A DNA stretch of 34,679 bases, from IMG/VR virus record IMGVR_UViG_3300044729_001332, positions 1-34,679 of that record; one strand, 5' to 3'. This document shows, piece after piece, positions 16,272-24,734 of the stretch (within the stretch, counting starts at the first letter, position 1; each line of letters begins with the position of its first letter). The DNA comes from a virus. The position numbers were made by a program, and so were the translations under genes. The notes beneath the pieces were generated by a model. The model was not told where the DNA came from. It did no database searches and saw nothing but the letters and a program-made list of their open reading frames with translations.

Positions 16272-16835
16272 ATGGAAGCAAAAGAATTACTTACAAAAAT
16301 ACGTCAGGTATTCGCCGAGTTCAATGCTCCGGTACCTGCACCTGCTGCTCCGGTTACCATGTCCGACTACGAACTCAAAATCGGCGGCATGGTTTCTATC
16401 GATAAGATGGAAGTCGGCGGAGTGGTTATGATTGACGGCAACCCTGCTATCCCCGGAGAACTGGAGCTTGCCGATGGCACTGTTCTGGTCATCGGTGATA
16501 ACGGAGTAATTACGGAAGTTAAGCCTGCGCAAGAGATGCCTGAAGCACCTGCTGCGCCTGCTGCTCCAGAAATGGATATGAGCAAGTTCGATGCTTTCGA
16601 GAGCCTGACGAATGAAAAGTTTGCAAGCTACGAGGCGAAATTCGCAGCCTATGAAGACCGTTTCGCTGCCTACGAAGAGAAGTTGAATCAGTCCAAGCAG
16701 ATGATTGAGCAACTGCTTCAGTTCGGAAAGATTATGGTTGAAAAGCCTATATCAGCTCCGGATGCTGCGGTTAAGACTTCCAATGCTTTTAAGGCAGAGA
16801 AACAAGACAGAAATTTCGATATCCTATTTTCATAA
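16272..16835 (+). CDS. Capsid scaffold/prohead core-like protein
   Basis: 187 aa, between protease and major capsid, the expected place for scaffold. Residues 1-100 combine an N-terminal helix, an Ala/Pro-rich linker and a small beta domain with GTVLVIGDNGVITEV. Residues about 112-140 contain three consecutive heptads of the form [KR]FA-[AS]-YE-x, then a coiled coil to about 160, and the C-terminus is charged. A Pro/Ala-rich spacer (EAPAAPAAPEMDMS) links the parts. Scaffold proteins shape the prohead and are removed by the protease. Identification is by position and coiled-coil shape. Confidence 0.7.
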   Translation: MEAKELLTKIRQVFAEFNAPVPAPAAPVTMSDYELKIGGMVSIDKMEVGGVVMIDGNPAIPGELELADGTVLVIGDNGVITEVKPAQEMPEAPAAPAAPEMDMSKFDAFESLTNEKFASYEAKFAAYEDRFAAYEEKLNQSKQMIEQLLQFGKIMVEKPISAPDAAVKTSNAFKAEKQDRNFDILFS

Positions 16836-16854
16836 AAAATAAAACAGACAAATA

Positions 16855-17814
16855 ATGGCACTTTCTTTCAGTGGATTATCCACATACACAAAACAAAACG
16901 TAAAGCCTCTGCTGACAAGCGCAGTGCTTGGAGCCACTACCCAGAAGATGATTGTGGACAATGGCATCGTGCTGACTGGCGTTAAAGGCCCTACGCAGAT
17001 TCCTTTGATGGATACCGATGCCTTCTTTCAGGTAGACGGTTGCGGGTATTCTCCATCAGGTACCACTACCTTCAGCGGCCGTGTGCTTACTCCCGGTAAG
17101 ATTCGCGTTGAAGAGACCATCTGCCCAAAGGATTTGGAAGCTTATTTCACAATGGAAGCTCTCCGCGCTGGTTCAACTTACGAGGATTTCGGAAGCGCAG
17201 ATTTTGCTGCTGCCTATCTCGCAAAGAAGAATGCTCGTATCGCTGCGCAGCTTGAAACCGCCATCTGGCAGGGTTCTACTGCAAGTGCTACCGCTAACCT
17301 GAACAAGTTTGATGGTCTGTCTACCTTGATAAACGCAGGATCTGCGGTTGATGCTAACGTGAGTGCTTTTACCGGAGTTGCTACTATCACAACCGTTACG
17401 CAGTCAAATGTAATTGCTGCTACCGAAGGTATCTACAAAGCGATTCCTGCTCAAGTCCTTTCTAAAGGAGATGCAAAAATCTTTGTAGGAGATGACTGGT
17501 TCCGCTTGCTGGTTATGGCTTACCGCGCAGAGAAATTGTTCTTGTATCAAGCCAACGAGACTGCCGAGCGCCGCTTCGTTCTGCCTGCCACTTCTGTTGA
17601 AGTTGTTGCCGCAAACGGTCTGAACACTACCGGAGACGCTTACGCAATGAGCTTGAGCAACATGGTTCTCGGTGTTGACCTGCAAGATGAAGACCAGAGC
17701 TATAAGCTTTGGTACTCTGAAGATCAGAACGAAATCCGCAGCCGTGTAGCGTTCAAGCTTGGTGTGAACGTAGCCTTTACCGCCGAGTGCGTGAAGTTTG
17801 TTGCTGCTATCTAA
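16855..17814 (+). CDS. Major capsid protein (HK97-fold-like)
   Basis: 319 aa. Placement after protease and scaffold, and the composition (short strands, NARIAAQLETAIWQG helix, GDDWFRLLVMAYRAEKLFLY near 220-240, RSRVAFKLGVNVAFTAECVK close to the C-terminus) fit the HK97-like major capsid proteins of Bacteroidota phages. The second half shows the P-domain-like strands before the conserved C-terminal strand. It should assemble the icosahedral head. Preceded by a very A-rich leader (AATAAAACAGACAAATAATG) that may support heavy translation. No cleavage site could be identified. Confidence 0.85.
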   Translation: MALSFSGLSTYTKQNVKPLLTSAVLGATTQKMIVDNGIVLTGVKGPTQIPLMDTDAFFQVDGCGYSPSGTTTFSGRVLTPGKIRVEETICPKDLEAYFTMEALRAGSTYEDFGSADFAAAYLAKKNARIAAQLETAIWQGSTASATANLNKFDGLSTLINAGSAVDANVSAFTGVATITTVTQSNVIAATEGIYKAIPAQVLSKGDAKIFVGDDWFRLLVMAYRAEKLFLYQANETAERRFVLPATSVEVVAANGLNTTGDAYAMSLSNMVLGVDLQDEDQSYKLWYSEDQNEIRSRVAFKLGVNVAFTAECVKFVAAI

Positions 17815-17835
17815 TAACAAAAAAAGTATCTTAAT

Positions 17836-18360
17836 ATGCCTTGCGCACTAATAGCCGGATATTCCATCGATTGTCGTGAAGCAGTCGGTGGTATTGATGC
17901 GGTCTTCTTCATCGAGCATGCGAATATTACCAGCTTTGGCGAGTCAAGCGGTACGATTACGGCCATGACAAAAGCTACCGGGAAGCGTTTCTGGAAGTTT
18001 GAAGTGCCGAGCAAATCGACTGCCACTGCATCCAGCAATCCGGTAGGATCAACCGAAAACGGTACACTTTTTTTTGAGCAGAATGTTACACTCCCGGTAA
18101 ACCAGCGTGACGCTACTACCCGGAACATTGTCACCGCTCTCGCAAAGAATAAGGTTATCGCCGTTACGAAGGACAAGGACGGTACATTCCGGATGTACTT
18201 CAAAGGGTACGGCGGTTTCCTCGAAGGTGGTACCGGGCAGACCGGAACTGTTGCAGGAGATGCCAACGGATATACTTTGCCTTTCGCCGGACAAGAGAAA
18301 GAAGATTTCTTCGTAGTAAGCGCATCTGTTGCCGCTGCTCTGGAGACTCCCGGAAGTTAA
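17836..18360 (+). CDS. Major tail tube protein candidate
   Basis: 174 aa. The opening IDCREAVGGIDAVFFIEHAN resembles the C-x4-GGI signature of tail tube proteins in Bacteroidota phages. Strands follow, ending with FFVVSASVAAALETPGS. It is directly downstream of the major capsid gene and upstream of a strong terminator, so both genes share one abundant transcript. A head decoration protein is a possible alternative, because tail genes otherwise lie upstream at 8755-15196. Confidence 0.65.
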   Translation: MPCALIAGYSIDCREAVGGIDAVFFIEHANITSFGESSGTITAMTKATGKRFWKFEVPSKSTATASSNPVGSTENGTLFFEQNVTLPVNQRDATTRNIVTALAKNKVIAVTKDKDGTFRMYFKGYGGFLEGGTGQTGTVAGDANGYTLPFAGQEKEDFFVVSASVAAALETPGS

Positions 18361-18381
18361 TAGTAAATAATAAAATGAAAG

Positions 18382-18413
18382 TCCCCGGCCGGTGAAACGC
18401 CGGGGATTTTTTT
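18382..18413 (+). terminator. Rho-independent terminator after the capsid/tail tube genes
   Basis: TCCCCGGC pairs perfectly with GCCGGGGA (8 bp, mostly G-C) around loop CGGTGAAAC, followed by seven T at 18407-18413. It follows the two most abundant virion proteins and probably lowers expression of downstream genes. The next start codon ATG 18414 directly follows the last T. Confidence 0.9.
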
Positions 18414-18788
18414 ATGAGTATGCTGCACCTGACTAAAGGCACGACCGTTACAATAAAATATACCGCAAGCGAGCTGGCAACGCTGACGGCTCCGCGATTT
18501 TTGTTTACATTTGTTCAGCGAGCCACGAAGAAAAAAGTAAGCATAAATCTGTTGAATAATAGCACGGCTCCGAGGTTTGATATGTCTGAAATAGTGGTGA
18601 ATGATTATTTCCTAAATGAGACGGAAGGCTTGTGGGATTACACGGTTCGGGAGAAGGAAGATACCAGCGTAACAGAAACCGGAACAATTTGCGAGACTGG
18701 CTACATGTATCTGCATCCGGAGAGCGAGTTCGCCTTCACAATATACGATGAACAAGTAAACACATTCGAGATTTACGATGCACAATAA
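18414..18788 (+). CDS. Conserved phage protein of unknown function
   Basis: 124 aa; alternative start at ATG 18420. All-beta looking sequence (TTVTIKYTASELATL, LWDYTVREKEDTSVTE) with a closing ESEFAFTIYDEQVNTFEIYD. A similar short protein is common next to portal or capsid genes in Bacteroidota phages, with no assigned function that I recall. It overlaps the portal start by 11 bases. The gene begins exactly at the end of the terminator's T tract, so it depends on read-through or on a second promoter. Confidence 0.55.
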   Translation: MSMLHLTKGTTVTIKYTASELATLTAPRFLFTFVQRATKKKVSINLLNNSTAPRFDMSEIVVNDYFLNETEGLWDYTVREKEDTSVTETGTICETGYMYLHPESEFAFTIYDEQVNTFEIYDAQ

Positions 18789-20799
18789 TTACAATAATCT
18801 CATCAGTATAAAGTTCGCGCGTGCGGAGCAGCCTATATTCAAGGAGAACAAATCCAAGAATATAGTGGAGTTCGGCATTGATAACGACTACCCTAATTAC
18901 CTGCTCGGCTTGTTCAATGAATCGCCGAAGCACGGAGCGATTGTAAAAAGCAAGGTCGGGTATATTTTCGGACATGGCTTCCAAGATGTTCCGGTTAAGG
19001 CTAATAGTGCAGGAGAGACTTGGAACCAGATCCTGAAGAAGTGCATAATGGACGATGAGTTGTATGGAGGTTATTATTTACAAGTCATCTACAACCTGCT
19101 CGGGCAGATTAAAGATGTTTTTCATATTGAGTACCATAAGGTAAGAAGTAATAAAGAACAGACCGAATACTATGTTAAGAATGACTGGCAAAGCTTCAAA
19201 GAAAAGGCACGGATGTATCCGAGTTTCAATCCGGCTGAACCAGTGGCTTCGCAGATACTCGCGGTTAAGCAGTACAATCCATTATCCGATGTTTATCCGT
19301 TACCGTCATATTATGCTTCATTAAATTATATCGACAGTGATGTGCAGGTTTCAAGGCATGTGCTTGGTAATGCGAAGGACGGTTTCGTAGCAAGCACTCT
19401 TATCAACTTGAATGGCGGAGAGCCTCAAGAGGAGCATAAGGCAGCTATTGAGAAAGGCATAAAGAAAAAGTTCACCGGAAGTGAAGGTGATCGTGTTGTA
19501 ATCATGTTCAACAAGTCGAGGGATAATGCGGCTGATATCGTTCCGCTTTCTACGACTATGCTCACGAAGGAGGACTTCACGAACATCAATAACCTGATTC
19601 AGCAGGAAATCTTTGCCGGGCATCAAATTGTATCTCCTGCGCTGATGGGGATTAAGACTGAAGGGCAGCTCGGAGGTAGGACCGAGCTTCGGGATGCCTA
19701 TGAGATTTTCAACAACACATATGTGCAGGAACGGCAGGAGACACACAACGAGAATTTCGGAGAGCTTTTCGCCATCATAGGAATACCCGGTGAATATAAG
19801 ATTGAGCCAGTCGAGCCGCTCAAGTTTGAGTTCAGCGAGACAATCATAGCCGCCAACCTCACGCAGAACGAAATCCGTGAGATTATGGGCAGGCAACCGC
19901 TTGAGGCAGGTCAAGTTACATCCGATGGGAAATCTGCCGTTAATGAGGCTCCTACGACCTTACAACCGCAGCCAACGGCAGCAGAGATTAATAGCAACCT
20001 CGCCGGGATGACCGGAAGGCAGTTCCAGCAGCTCGAAAGGATTAAGCGGAAGTATGAGAAAGGCAGCCTAACGCGAGAGCAGGCAGCTATGATGCTGCGC
20101 AATGGCTTCGGCTTGAACGATGGCGATATAGCCTTGCTGCTTGACCCGGAGCCTGCCCAGTTCGCTTCGCAGGTAGAAATAGATATGGAGCTTCTCGCAG
20201 CCTTTGAAAAGTTCAGCGAAGATTCCACAGATTACGAGGTTTTGGAGACGAAATCAGCATCGGAAGTAAACTACTTCGCCGAGCAGAAAGACCTGAACGA
20301 ACTGGAGAGCAATATCATTTTCTTGATTAAAAAAGACAAGGGTAAGGTTGACACGGAAGCCATCGCGAAGGCTTTGGATAAAAGTACCAAAGTAATCGAG
20401 ACCGCAATTACTGGACTCGTAAAGGCGGAAGTGCTGAAGATTAACACGCAGAAAATCGGAACGGATAAGATTCCGGTCTATGATGTGCAAGAAAGAAATG
20501 TGGCAGAATACAAACCAGAGGCCACAGAGCTTGTCATCCGATACACATACGCATGGCGCGATATTGTTCCGGTTTCGCAGCGCAATACTTCGACTCATCC
20601 TTCGCGCATGTTCTGCGTTGAAATGATGAAGCTTGCATCTACCAGGGTATGGAGCAGGTCAAACATTGAGCAGATGAGTTCAGTGCTAGGATATAGCGTA
20701 TGGGATAGGGTAGGTGGCTTCTGGAATCGTGGCACTTTTACCGATACGCAATGCAGGCATGAGTGGAAATCGCTAATAATTAGAAGGAAAAAGCAATGA
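18778..20799 (+). CDS. Portal protein with extra C-terminal winged-helix and Cys/His domain
   Basis: 673 aa. Residues 1-395 are a portal: NIVEFGIDNDYPNYLLGLF (about 29-47), GHQIVSPALMGI (about 280-291) and the ELRDAYEIFNNTYVQERQ helix (about 301-318) are typical of Bacteroidota phage portals, which form the dodecameric DNA gate. After a Gln/Pro/Thr linker come a helical stretch, then a winged-helix-like domain (about 505-560). The last 85 residues form a compact Trp/Arg-rich domain with RMFCVEMM (about 609-616), GYSVWDRVGGFW and TQCRHEW. The extension lies beyond the length of usual portals (about 450-500 aa). Confidence 0.85.
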   Translation: MHNNYNNLISIKFARAEQPIFKENKSKNIVEFGIDNDYPNYLLGLFNESPKHGAIVKSKVGYIFGHGFQDVPVKANSAGETWNQILKKCIMDDELYGGYYLQVIYNLLGQIKDVFHIEYHKVRSNKEQTEYYVKNDWQSFKEKARMYPSFNPAEPVASQILAVKQYNPLSDVYPLPSYYASLNYIDSDVQVSRHVLGNAKDGFVASTLINLNGGEPQEEHKAAIEKGIKKKFTGSEGDRVVIMFNKSRDNAADIVPLSTTMLTKEDFTNINNLIQQEIFAGHQIVSPALMGIKTEGQLGGRTELRDAYEIFNNTYVQERQETHNENFGELFAIIGIPGEYKIEPVEPLKFEFSETIIAANLTQNEIREIMGRQPLEAGQVTSDGKSAVNEAPTTLQPQPTAAEINSNLAGMTGRQFQQLERIKRKYEKGSLTREQAAMMLRNGFGLNDGDIALLLDPEPAQFASQVEIDMELLAAFEKFSEDSTDYEVLETKSASEVNYFAEQKDLNELESNIIFLIKKDKGKVDTEAIAKALDKSTKVIETAITGLVKAEVLKINTQKIGTDKIPVYDVQERNVAEYKPEATELVIRYTYAWRDIVPVSQRNTSTHPSRMFCVEMMKLASTRVWSRSNIEQMSSVLGYSVWDRVGGFWNRGTFTDTQCRHEWKSLIIRRKKQ

Positions 20800-21587
20800 G
20801 CGCAAACATACTTTTTATCGGCAGCGAGTTAATCAAGAGCCGCACCGGGATTTCCGATGCCATCGATGATAAGCAGATTAATCCGCATATCAAGGTAGCG
20901 CAGGACATGTTCATTCAGCCTGCGCTCGGCAGTACGCTTTACAAGCGATTACAGACCGGTAAAGAGGCTGGAAACCTTTCGGGCAACGAGACTACTCTCA
21001 TCGATGAATACCTCACAGATGCGCTTGTATGGTACACTATGAGCATGCTTCCGGTGGCACTTGGGTATCAATTCTTCAGTAAAGGTGTTCTGCAAAAAAC
21101 CGCCGAGGAGTCGCAGTCACCAAGCCGGGCAGACCTCGAGCTTCTTGGGAATCATTACAAGGCGCATGGTGAATACTACTGCCAGCGGATGATTCAATAC
21201 CTGCGCGAAAATTACCATCAATATTCCGAGTACATCAATACCGGGAACGGCCTCGATGTTATCTTCCCAGAGCTTCGAGCTTATACTTGTCCTATTTTCT
21301 TGGGCATGGAGTACGAGCTACCGACGATGCGCAATTTGAACATGAGCGGAACTGGAGCGGCTCCGCAGACTATCGAGGTGATACCATCTACCGGAGTAAG
21401 CACATTCACGGTTGCGCAGCTTTCTGGTAAAATGGTAATTAATGCCAGCAGGAGCGGTCTTGTGAAGGGAATTACGACCTTTGCAACCAGCAACACGGCC
21501 TACCTGCAAATAGTGGGAAGTCAGGTAACGCTACCGACCGGAGACGTTACCACCGCAGGCGAGCTATTTACGTTCACATATCGTTAA
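20796..21587 (+). CDS. Head-tail adaptor/connector protein (DUF6712-like)
   Basis: 263 aa, starting in an ATGA-type overlap with the portal gene. Helical N-terminal two thirds (residues about 20-150) with KVAQDMFIQPALGSTLYKRL (about 33-52) and LVWYTMSMLPVALGYQFFSK (about 76-95) resemble a family of connector proteins found beside portals in Bacteroidota phages. Residues about 190-263 are a small beta domain. It likely forms the ring below the portal. I recall the DUF6712 name for this kind of protein but cannot verify it here. Confidence 0.6.
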   Translation: MSANILFIGSELIKSRTGISDAIDDKQINPHIKVAQDMFIQPALGSTLYKRLQTGKEAGNLSGNETTLIDEYLTDALVWYTMSMLPVALGYQFFSKGVLQKTAEESQSPSRADLELLGNHYKAHGEYYCQRMIQYLRENYHQYSEYINTGNGLDVIFPELRAYTCPIFLGMEYELPTMRNLNMSGTGAAPQTIEVIPSTGVSTFTVAQLSGKMVINASRSGLVKGITTFATSNTAYLQIVGSQVTLPTGDVTTAGELFTFTYR

Positions 21588-21626
21588 ATATGTATAAAAG
21601 GAAGATTATTGAAAAGGTAAAATTTC

Positions 21627-22055
21627 ATGACTTACAACCAACTCATAAAGGAAATAGAGGCAATACTTGCAAGTCACGGAATGATAAAGACGGTGAAAAA
21701 CGTGTCTCCGACAGAGTGGCTCAAAAGAGATAGCGATCCTCCGCTTCCGGTTTGCTGCTTCGATATCACATCGGGAAGCCTTGCAACCGGAAGGCAGCAG
21801 GTTTACACGGTGCAGTTTTTTTTCCTTGATAAAGCCGGTCAGGAGCATGAGTTCGAGACCGATGTAATCAGCGACCAGTGGCAAGTTTCGGAGGACATTA
21901 TCCAAATGTTGAAAAGTACCCGGAGAGATTATTACATAGATGACCTGATAACAATCAACAAGATATCCGACAAGTACGAGGATTATCTTGCCGGAGTTTC
22001 AATGGTGATTAATTTTAACACACAAAGAGAATTTGACGCATGCGCTACGCCTTAA
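21627..22055 (+). CDS. Tail terminator/tail completion protein candidate
   Basis: 142 aa. Two-layer alpha/beta-looking protein with N-terminal helix (YNQLIKEIEAILASHG), strands around VCCFDITSGS and the YTVQFFFLDKAG strand, then DQWQVSEDIIQML. Size and arrangement fit the U-type tail terminators encoded after the connector genes. It overlaps the fibre gene at 22040 by 16 bases. Assignment is by size, shape and position only. Confidence 0.5.
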   Translation: MTYNQLIKEIEAILASHGMIKTVKNVSPTEWLKRDSDPPLPVCCFDITSGSLATGRQQVYTVQFFFLDKAGQEHEFETDVISDQWQVSEDIIQMLKSTRRDYYIDDLITINKISDKYEDYLAGVSMVINFNTQREFDACATP

Positions 22056-24259
22056 TCATAATCGCTTTCTTTTTCTGCACCATCAAAACGCAGGCGCAGG
22101 TTTACCAGGCTATGCCGCAGGCAGGCTATGGCCCGGTGAAGCGGATGCTGATAGATTCTGTGCTTACGATTCCGATCGGTATTTCGCAGCTTCGGAACAT
22201 TACCGGAGGCAGAGATACTGCACAGATACGCTACCAAAAATCCGATAGTTCGGTCTATGTTTATACTGGTTCGAGCTGGGTAAAGCTCGGAAGCGGCGGA
22301 GGTGGCGGAGGTGGTTCTGCTGATAGTACGGTGTTTTTCACAGTCTACCGGGCAGATACGATGCGTGCTAATATCTATGGCGCGATTCCTCAACCTGATA
22401 CTTTGTTCGCGATATACCCTATCAGAATAAGCAATGACTCTATCTATCTTGCGCAAAGCTTTGTGGATTCGGTAGGTACTGGAGGCGGCGGCGGCGGCGG
22501 TGGAGCAGGCACTATTAATTTTTATTTGAATGGCTCTATCAGTCAAGGAACCTTCGGCGGAACAACTTATTATCAATTAAGCCAGAATCCGATATTCGCA
22601 GCAGGAACAAACTTCACAAGAACTAATGCAGAAGGAAATGGATATATCGCATCGTTCATAACCGATGCAAACGATCCAAATGTATTAGGTATACCCGGTG
22701 GAAATTGGAATTTGGAGTTCTATTTTAATGCAAATAGTTCAGGCGGCAGTCCTCAATTTTACGCCGAGGTTTATAAATATGATGGTTCAACTTTTACTTT
22801 GATAGCATCGGGAAGTACCAATCCGGAAACAATCACAAACGGAACTACTGTTGACCAATATTTCACATCAATTCCAGTACCAACTGCCACACTTTTAGCA
22901 ACGGATAGAATCGCCGTTCGGGTTTATGTAATCACCGGCGGTAGAAATATTACTTTGCACACTGAAAATTCTAACCTCTCCGAAGTGCTGACAACATTAA
23001 CTATACCAGCATGGAAAACAAATGGTAACTCTGATGTAAATGCAGGTAAATTTCTCGGCAGTACGAACAATGCTTCGCTGCGCTTTAGGACGAACAACGT
23101 AGAGCGGATGGTGCTTGATTCCATAGGCGGATTGAAGATGGCATCGGTTGCTAATAACGGAACTTTAGCTAATGCCCTGCAATTAGCGAATACGGACAAC
23201 CGCAGTTTTTTCAATATAAGCACAAGCCAGACAGTAACGAATCTAACAATAAAAGCCAATAGCAATTCGGTTGATTCTATGATAATAGCAGATACCGGAT
23301 TAATTCAGCCAAGAGCAAATCAAAGTTTGTACTTGAAAACAAACGCAACTAATACGCTTAATGTAGTAGCAAACAGATGCTCTGCGTGCATAACTTCCGG
23401 AAGCATATTTGCAGCCAATACCGGAACAAGTGCGCCTATATTTAACGTGTTCGGAACTGGGCAAGTCTCTATCGGTGCAGCTAATCCGGATGCAACCGCT
23501 GCTCTTGATATCACATCTACAACAAGAGGCTTGCTTATTCCTCGGCTTTCATCATCCCAGCGCAATGCCATCAGCACTCCTGCAAGCCAGCTAATCGTGG
23601 CGAATACTACCGACAAGACCGTAGACATGTATAACGGAACGAGTTGGAATGCTATCGGAGGCGGATATAATAACGAGCTTGAAGCTATTCAGTTAATGGG
23701 TTCAACGATTAAGACTACACCTATCGGTCAGCCTCTGCTTCCAGTAACCGGTAGCGCAATGACTTCAGGAAGGTCTTTTTTTAGTGCGATACATTTAAAC
23801 AGAGAGGCAACTATAACCGGAGCGTCTTGGTATCAATCAACGCAAGGTGTTTACGTTGGAACTGGTGGCGGTTATAACGGCATCGGCTTATATCGTGATT
23901 CATTAGGTACGCTTCTGCTTGTAGATAGCACAACCAGAGATACTACGATTTGGAAGGCAACTACCAACACATGGAATCAGAAAGCTTTCGCAGGAGGCAC
24001 GCGGACATTGCAGCCGGGAGTATATTATTTGTGTGCTTTAGTTAACACTGTTTCAGGTGCTTTCCCTGCCGGCCAGACTGCGCCTTCCATCGGCAACTGG
24101 TCTGGGCCTTCTGGTAATAGCGGAACGCTTACACTATTGAGCAACTCTCGGAAGATATACGGAGGAGTGCAAACCGGAGTTACTTCCTTACCGACAAGTC
24201 AAGCCATGACCTCATGGAATAACCTCACTAACTTTTATTACTCATTATATTTATACTAA
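22040..24259 (+). CDS. Tail fibre/receptor-binding protein with signal peptide
   Basis: 739 aa. Residues 1-20 are a convincing Sec signal peptide (short basic start, hydrophobic IIIAFFF core, TQAQ cleavage end). Two glycine linkers follow (about 86-92 and 148-155). A beta-sandwich domain (about 158-330) precedes a fibre-type segment with LDITSTTRGLLIPRLSSSQR near 488-507 and NTTDKTVDMYNGTSWN, the recurring motif of Bacteroidota fibre proteins. The last 195 residues look like a jelly-roll binding domain. It probably binds the host surface. The 22510-23030 stretch is AT-richer than the flanks, suggesting domain exchange. A host-secreted function (from an infected or lysogenised cell) is an alternative because of the signal peptide. 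Confidence 0.7.
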   Translation: MRYALIIIAFFFCTIKTQAQVYQAMPQAGYGPVKRMLIDSVLTIPIGISQLRNITGGRDTAQIRYQKSDSSVYVYTGSSWVKLGSGGGGGGGSADSTVFFTVYRADTMRANIYGAIPQPDTLFAIYPIRISNDSIYLAQSFVDSVGTGGGGGGGGAGTINFYLNGSISQGTFGGTTYYQLSQNPIFAAGTNFTRTNAEGNGYIASFITDANDPNVLGIPGGNWNLEFYFNANSSGGSPQFYAEVYKYDGSTFTLIASGSTNPETITNGTTVDQYFTSIPVPTATLLATDRIAVRVYVITGGRNITLHTENSNLSEVLTTLTIPAWKTNGNSDVNAGKFLGSTNNASLRFRTNNVERMVLDSIGGLKMASVANNGTLANALQLANTDNRSFFNISTSQTVTNLTIKANSNSVDSMIIADTGLIQPRANQSLYLKTNATNTLNVVANRCSACITSGSIFAANTGTSAPIFNVFGTGQVSIGAANPDATAALDITSTTRGLLIPRLSSSQRNAISTPASQLIVANTTDKTVDMYNGTSWNAIGGGYNNELEAIQLMGSTIKTTPIGQPLLPVTGSAMTSGRSFFSAIHLNREATITGASWYQSTQGVYVGTGGGYNGIGLYRDSLGTLLLVDSTTRDTTIWKATTNTWNQKAFAGGTRTLQPGVYYLCALVNTVSGAFPAGQTAPSIGNWSGPSGNSGTLTLLSNSRKIYGGVQTGVTSLPTSQAMTSWNNLTNFYYSLYLY

Positions 24260-24261
24260 AT

Positions 24262-24726
24262 ATGCCGCAGTTACCAACTAATCCTATTGATATCGTACTT
24301 GAGATTCCTGATGTAGTTATCGACGCTACTACGCTGAAGCGCAAGGCAGTCGTGCATTCCATGATTTACAACCTATCTGCAAAGATGGTTTCTGTTTCGT
24401 GGATAGTAAAGCACTTTGCCAAGAACGATGACGGAACATACGGCGATGACTTGAGCGCAATTATTCCGCCATACACACGCGAGCAAATAGCTACGAATCA
24501 GGTACCAGTTAATCCGGTTACCGGTTTTCCGCTTGATCCTGAAGATATCAAGCCGACTATTGTTACAGACCCTATTACCGGAGAAGTTCTTGAGGTAATT
24601 CCTTCGCTTACTCCGTGGATAGGGCAGTACGATTTCTTCAATAACATGGGAGAGAACGTACCGGTAAAGGTTAATGACGTTATCCGTCAGTTCGGGCAGG
24701 GCCTTCAAGATTGGAGTAAACAATAA
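24262..24726 (+). CDS. Unknown protein between fibre and depolymerase genes
   Basis: 154 aa, not recognised. The N-terminal half contains MIYNLSAKMVSVSWIVKHFA, typical beta-type structure; the middle is Pro/Asp-rich (VNPVTGFPLDPEDIKPTIVT), and the last 30 residues include VKVNDVIRQFGQGLQDW. It follows the fibre gene by two bases and precedes the beta-helix gene by eight. A fibre chaperone or small virion protein fits the neighbourhood, but no motif supports either. Confidence 0.5.
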   Translation: MPQLPTNPIDIVLEIPDVVIDATTLKRKAVVHSMIYNLSAKMVSVSWIVKHFAKNDDGTYGDDLSAIIPPYTREQIATNQVPVNPVTGFPLDPEDIKPTIVTDPITGEVLEVIPSLTPWIGQYDFFNNMGENVPVKVNDVIRQFGQGLQDWSKQ

Positions 24727-24734
24727 AAAAAAAT

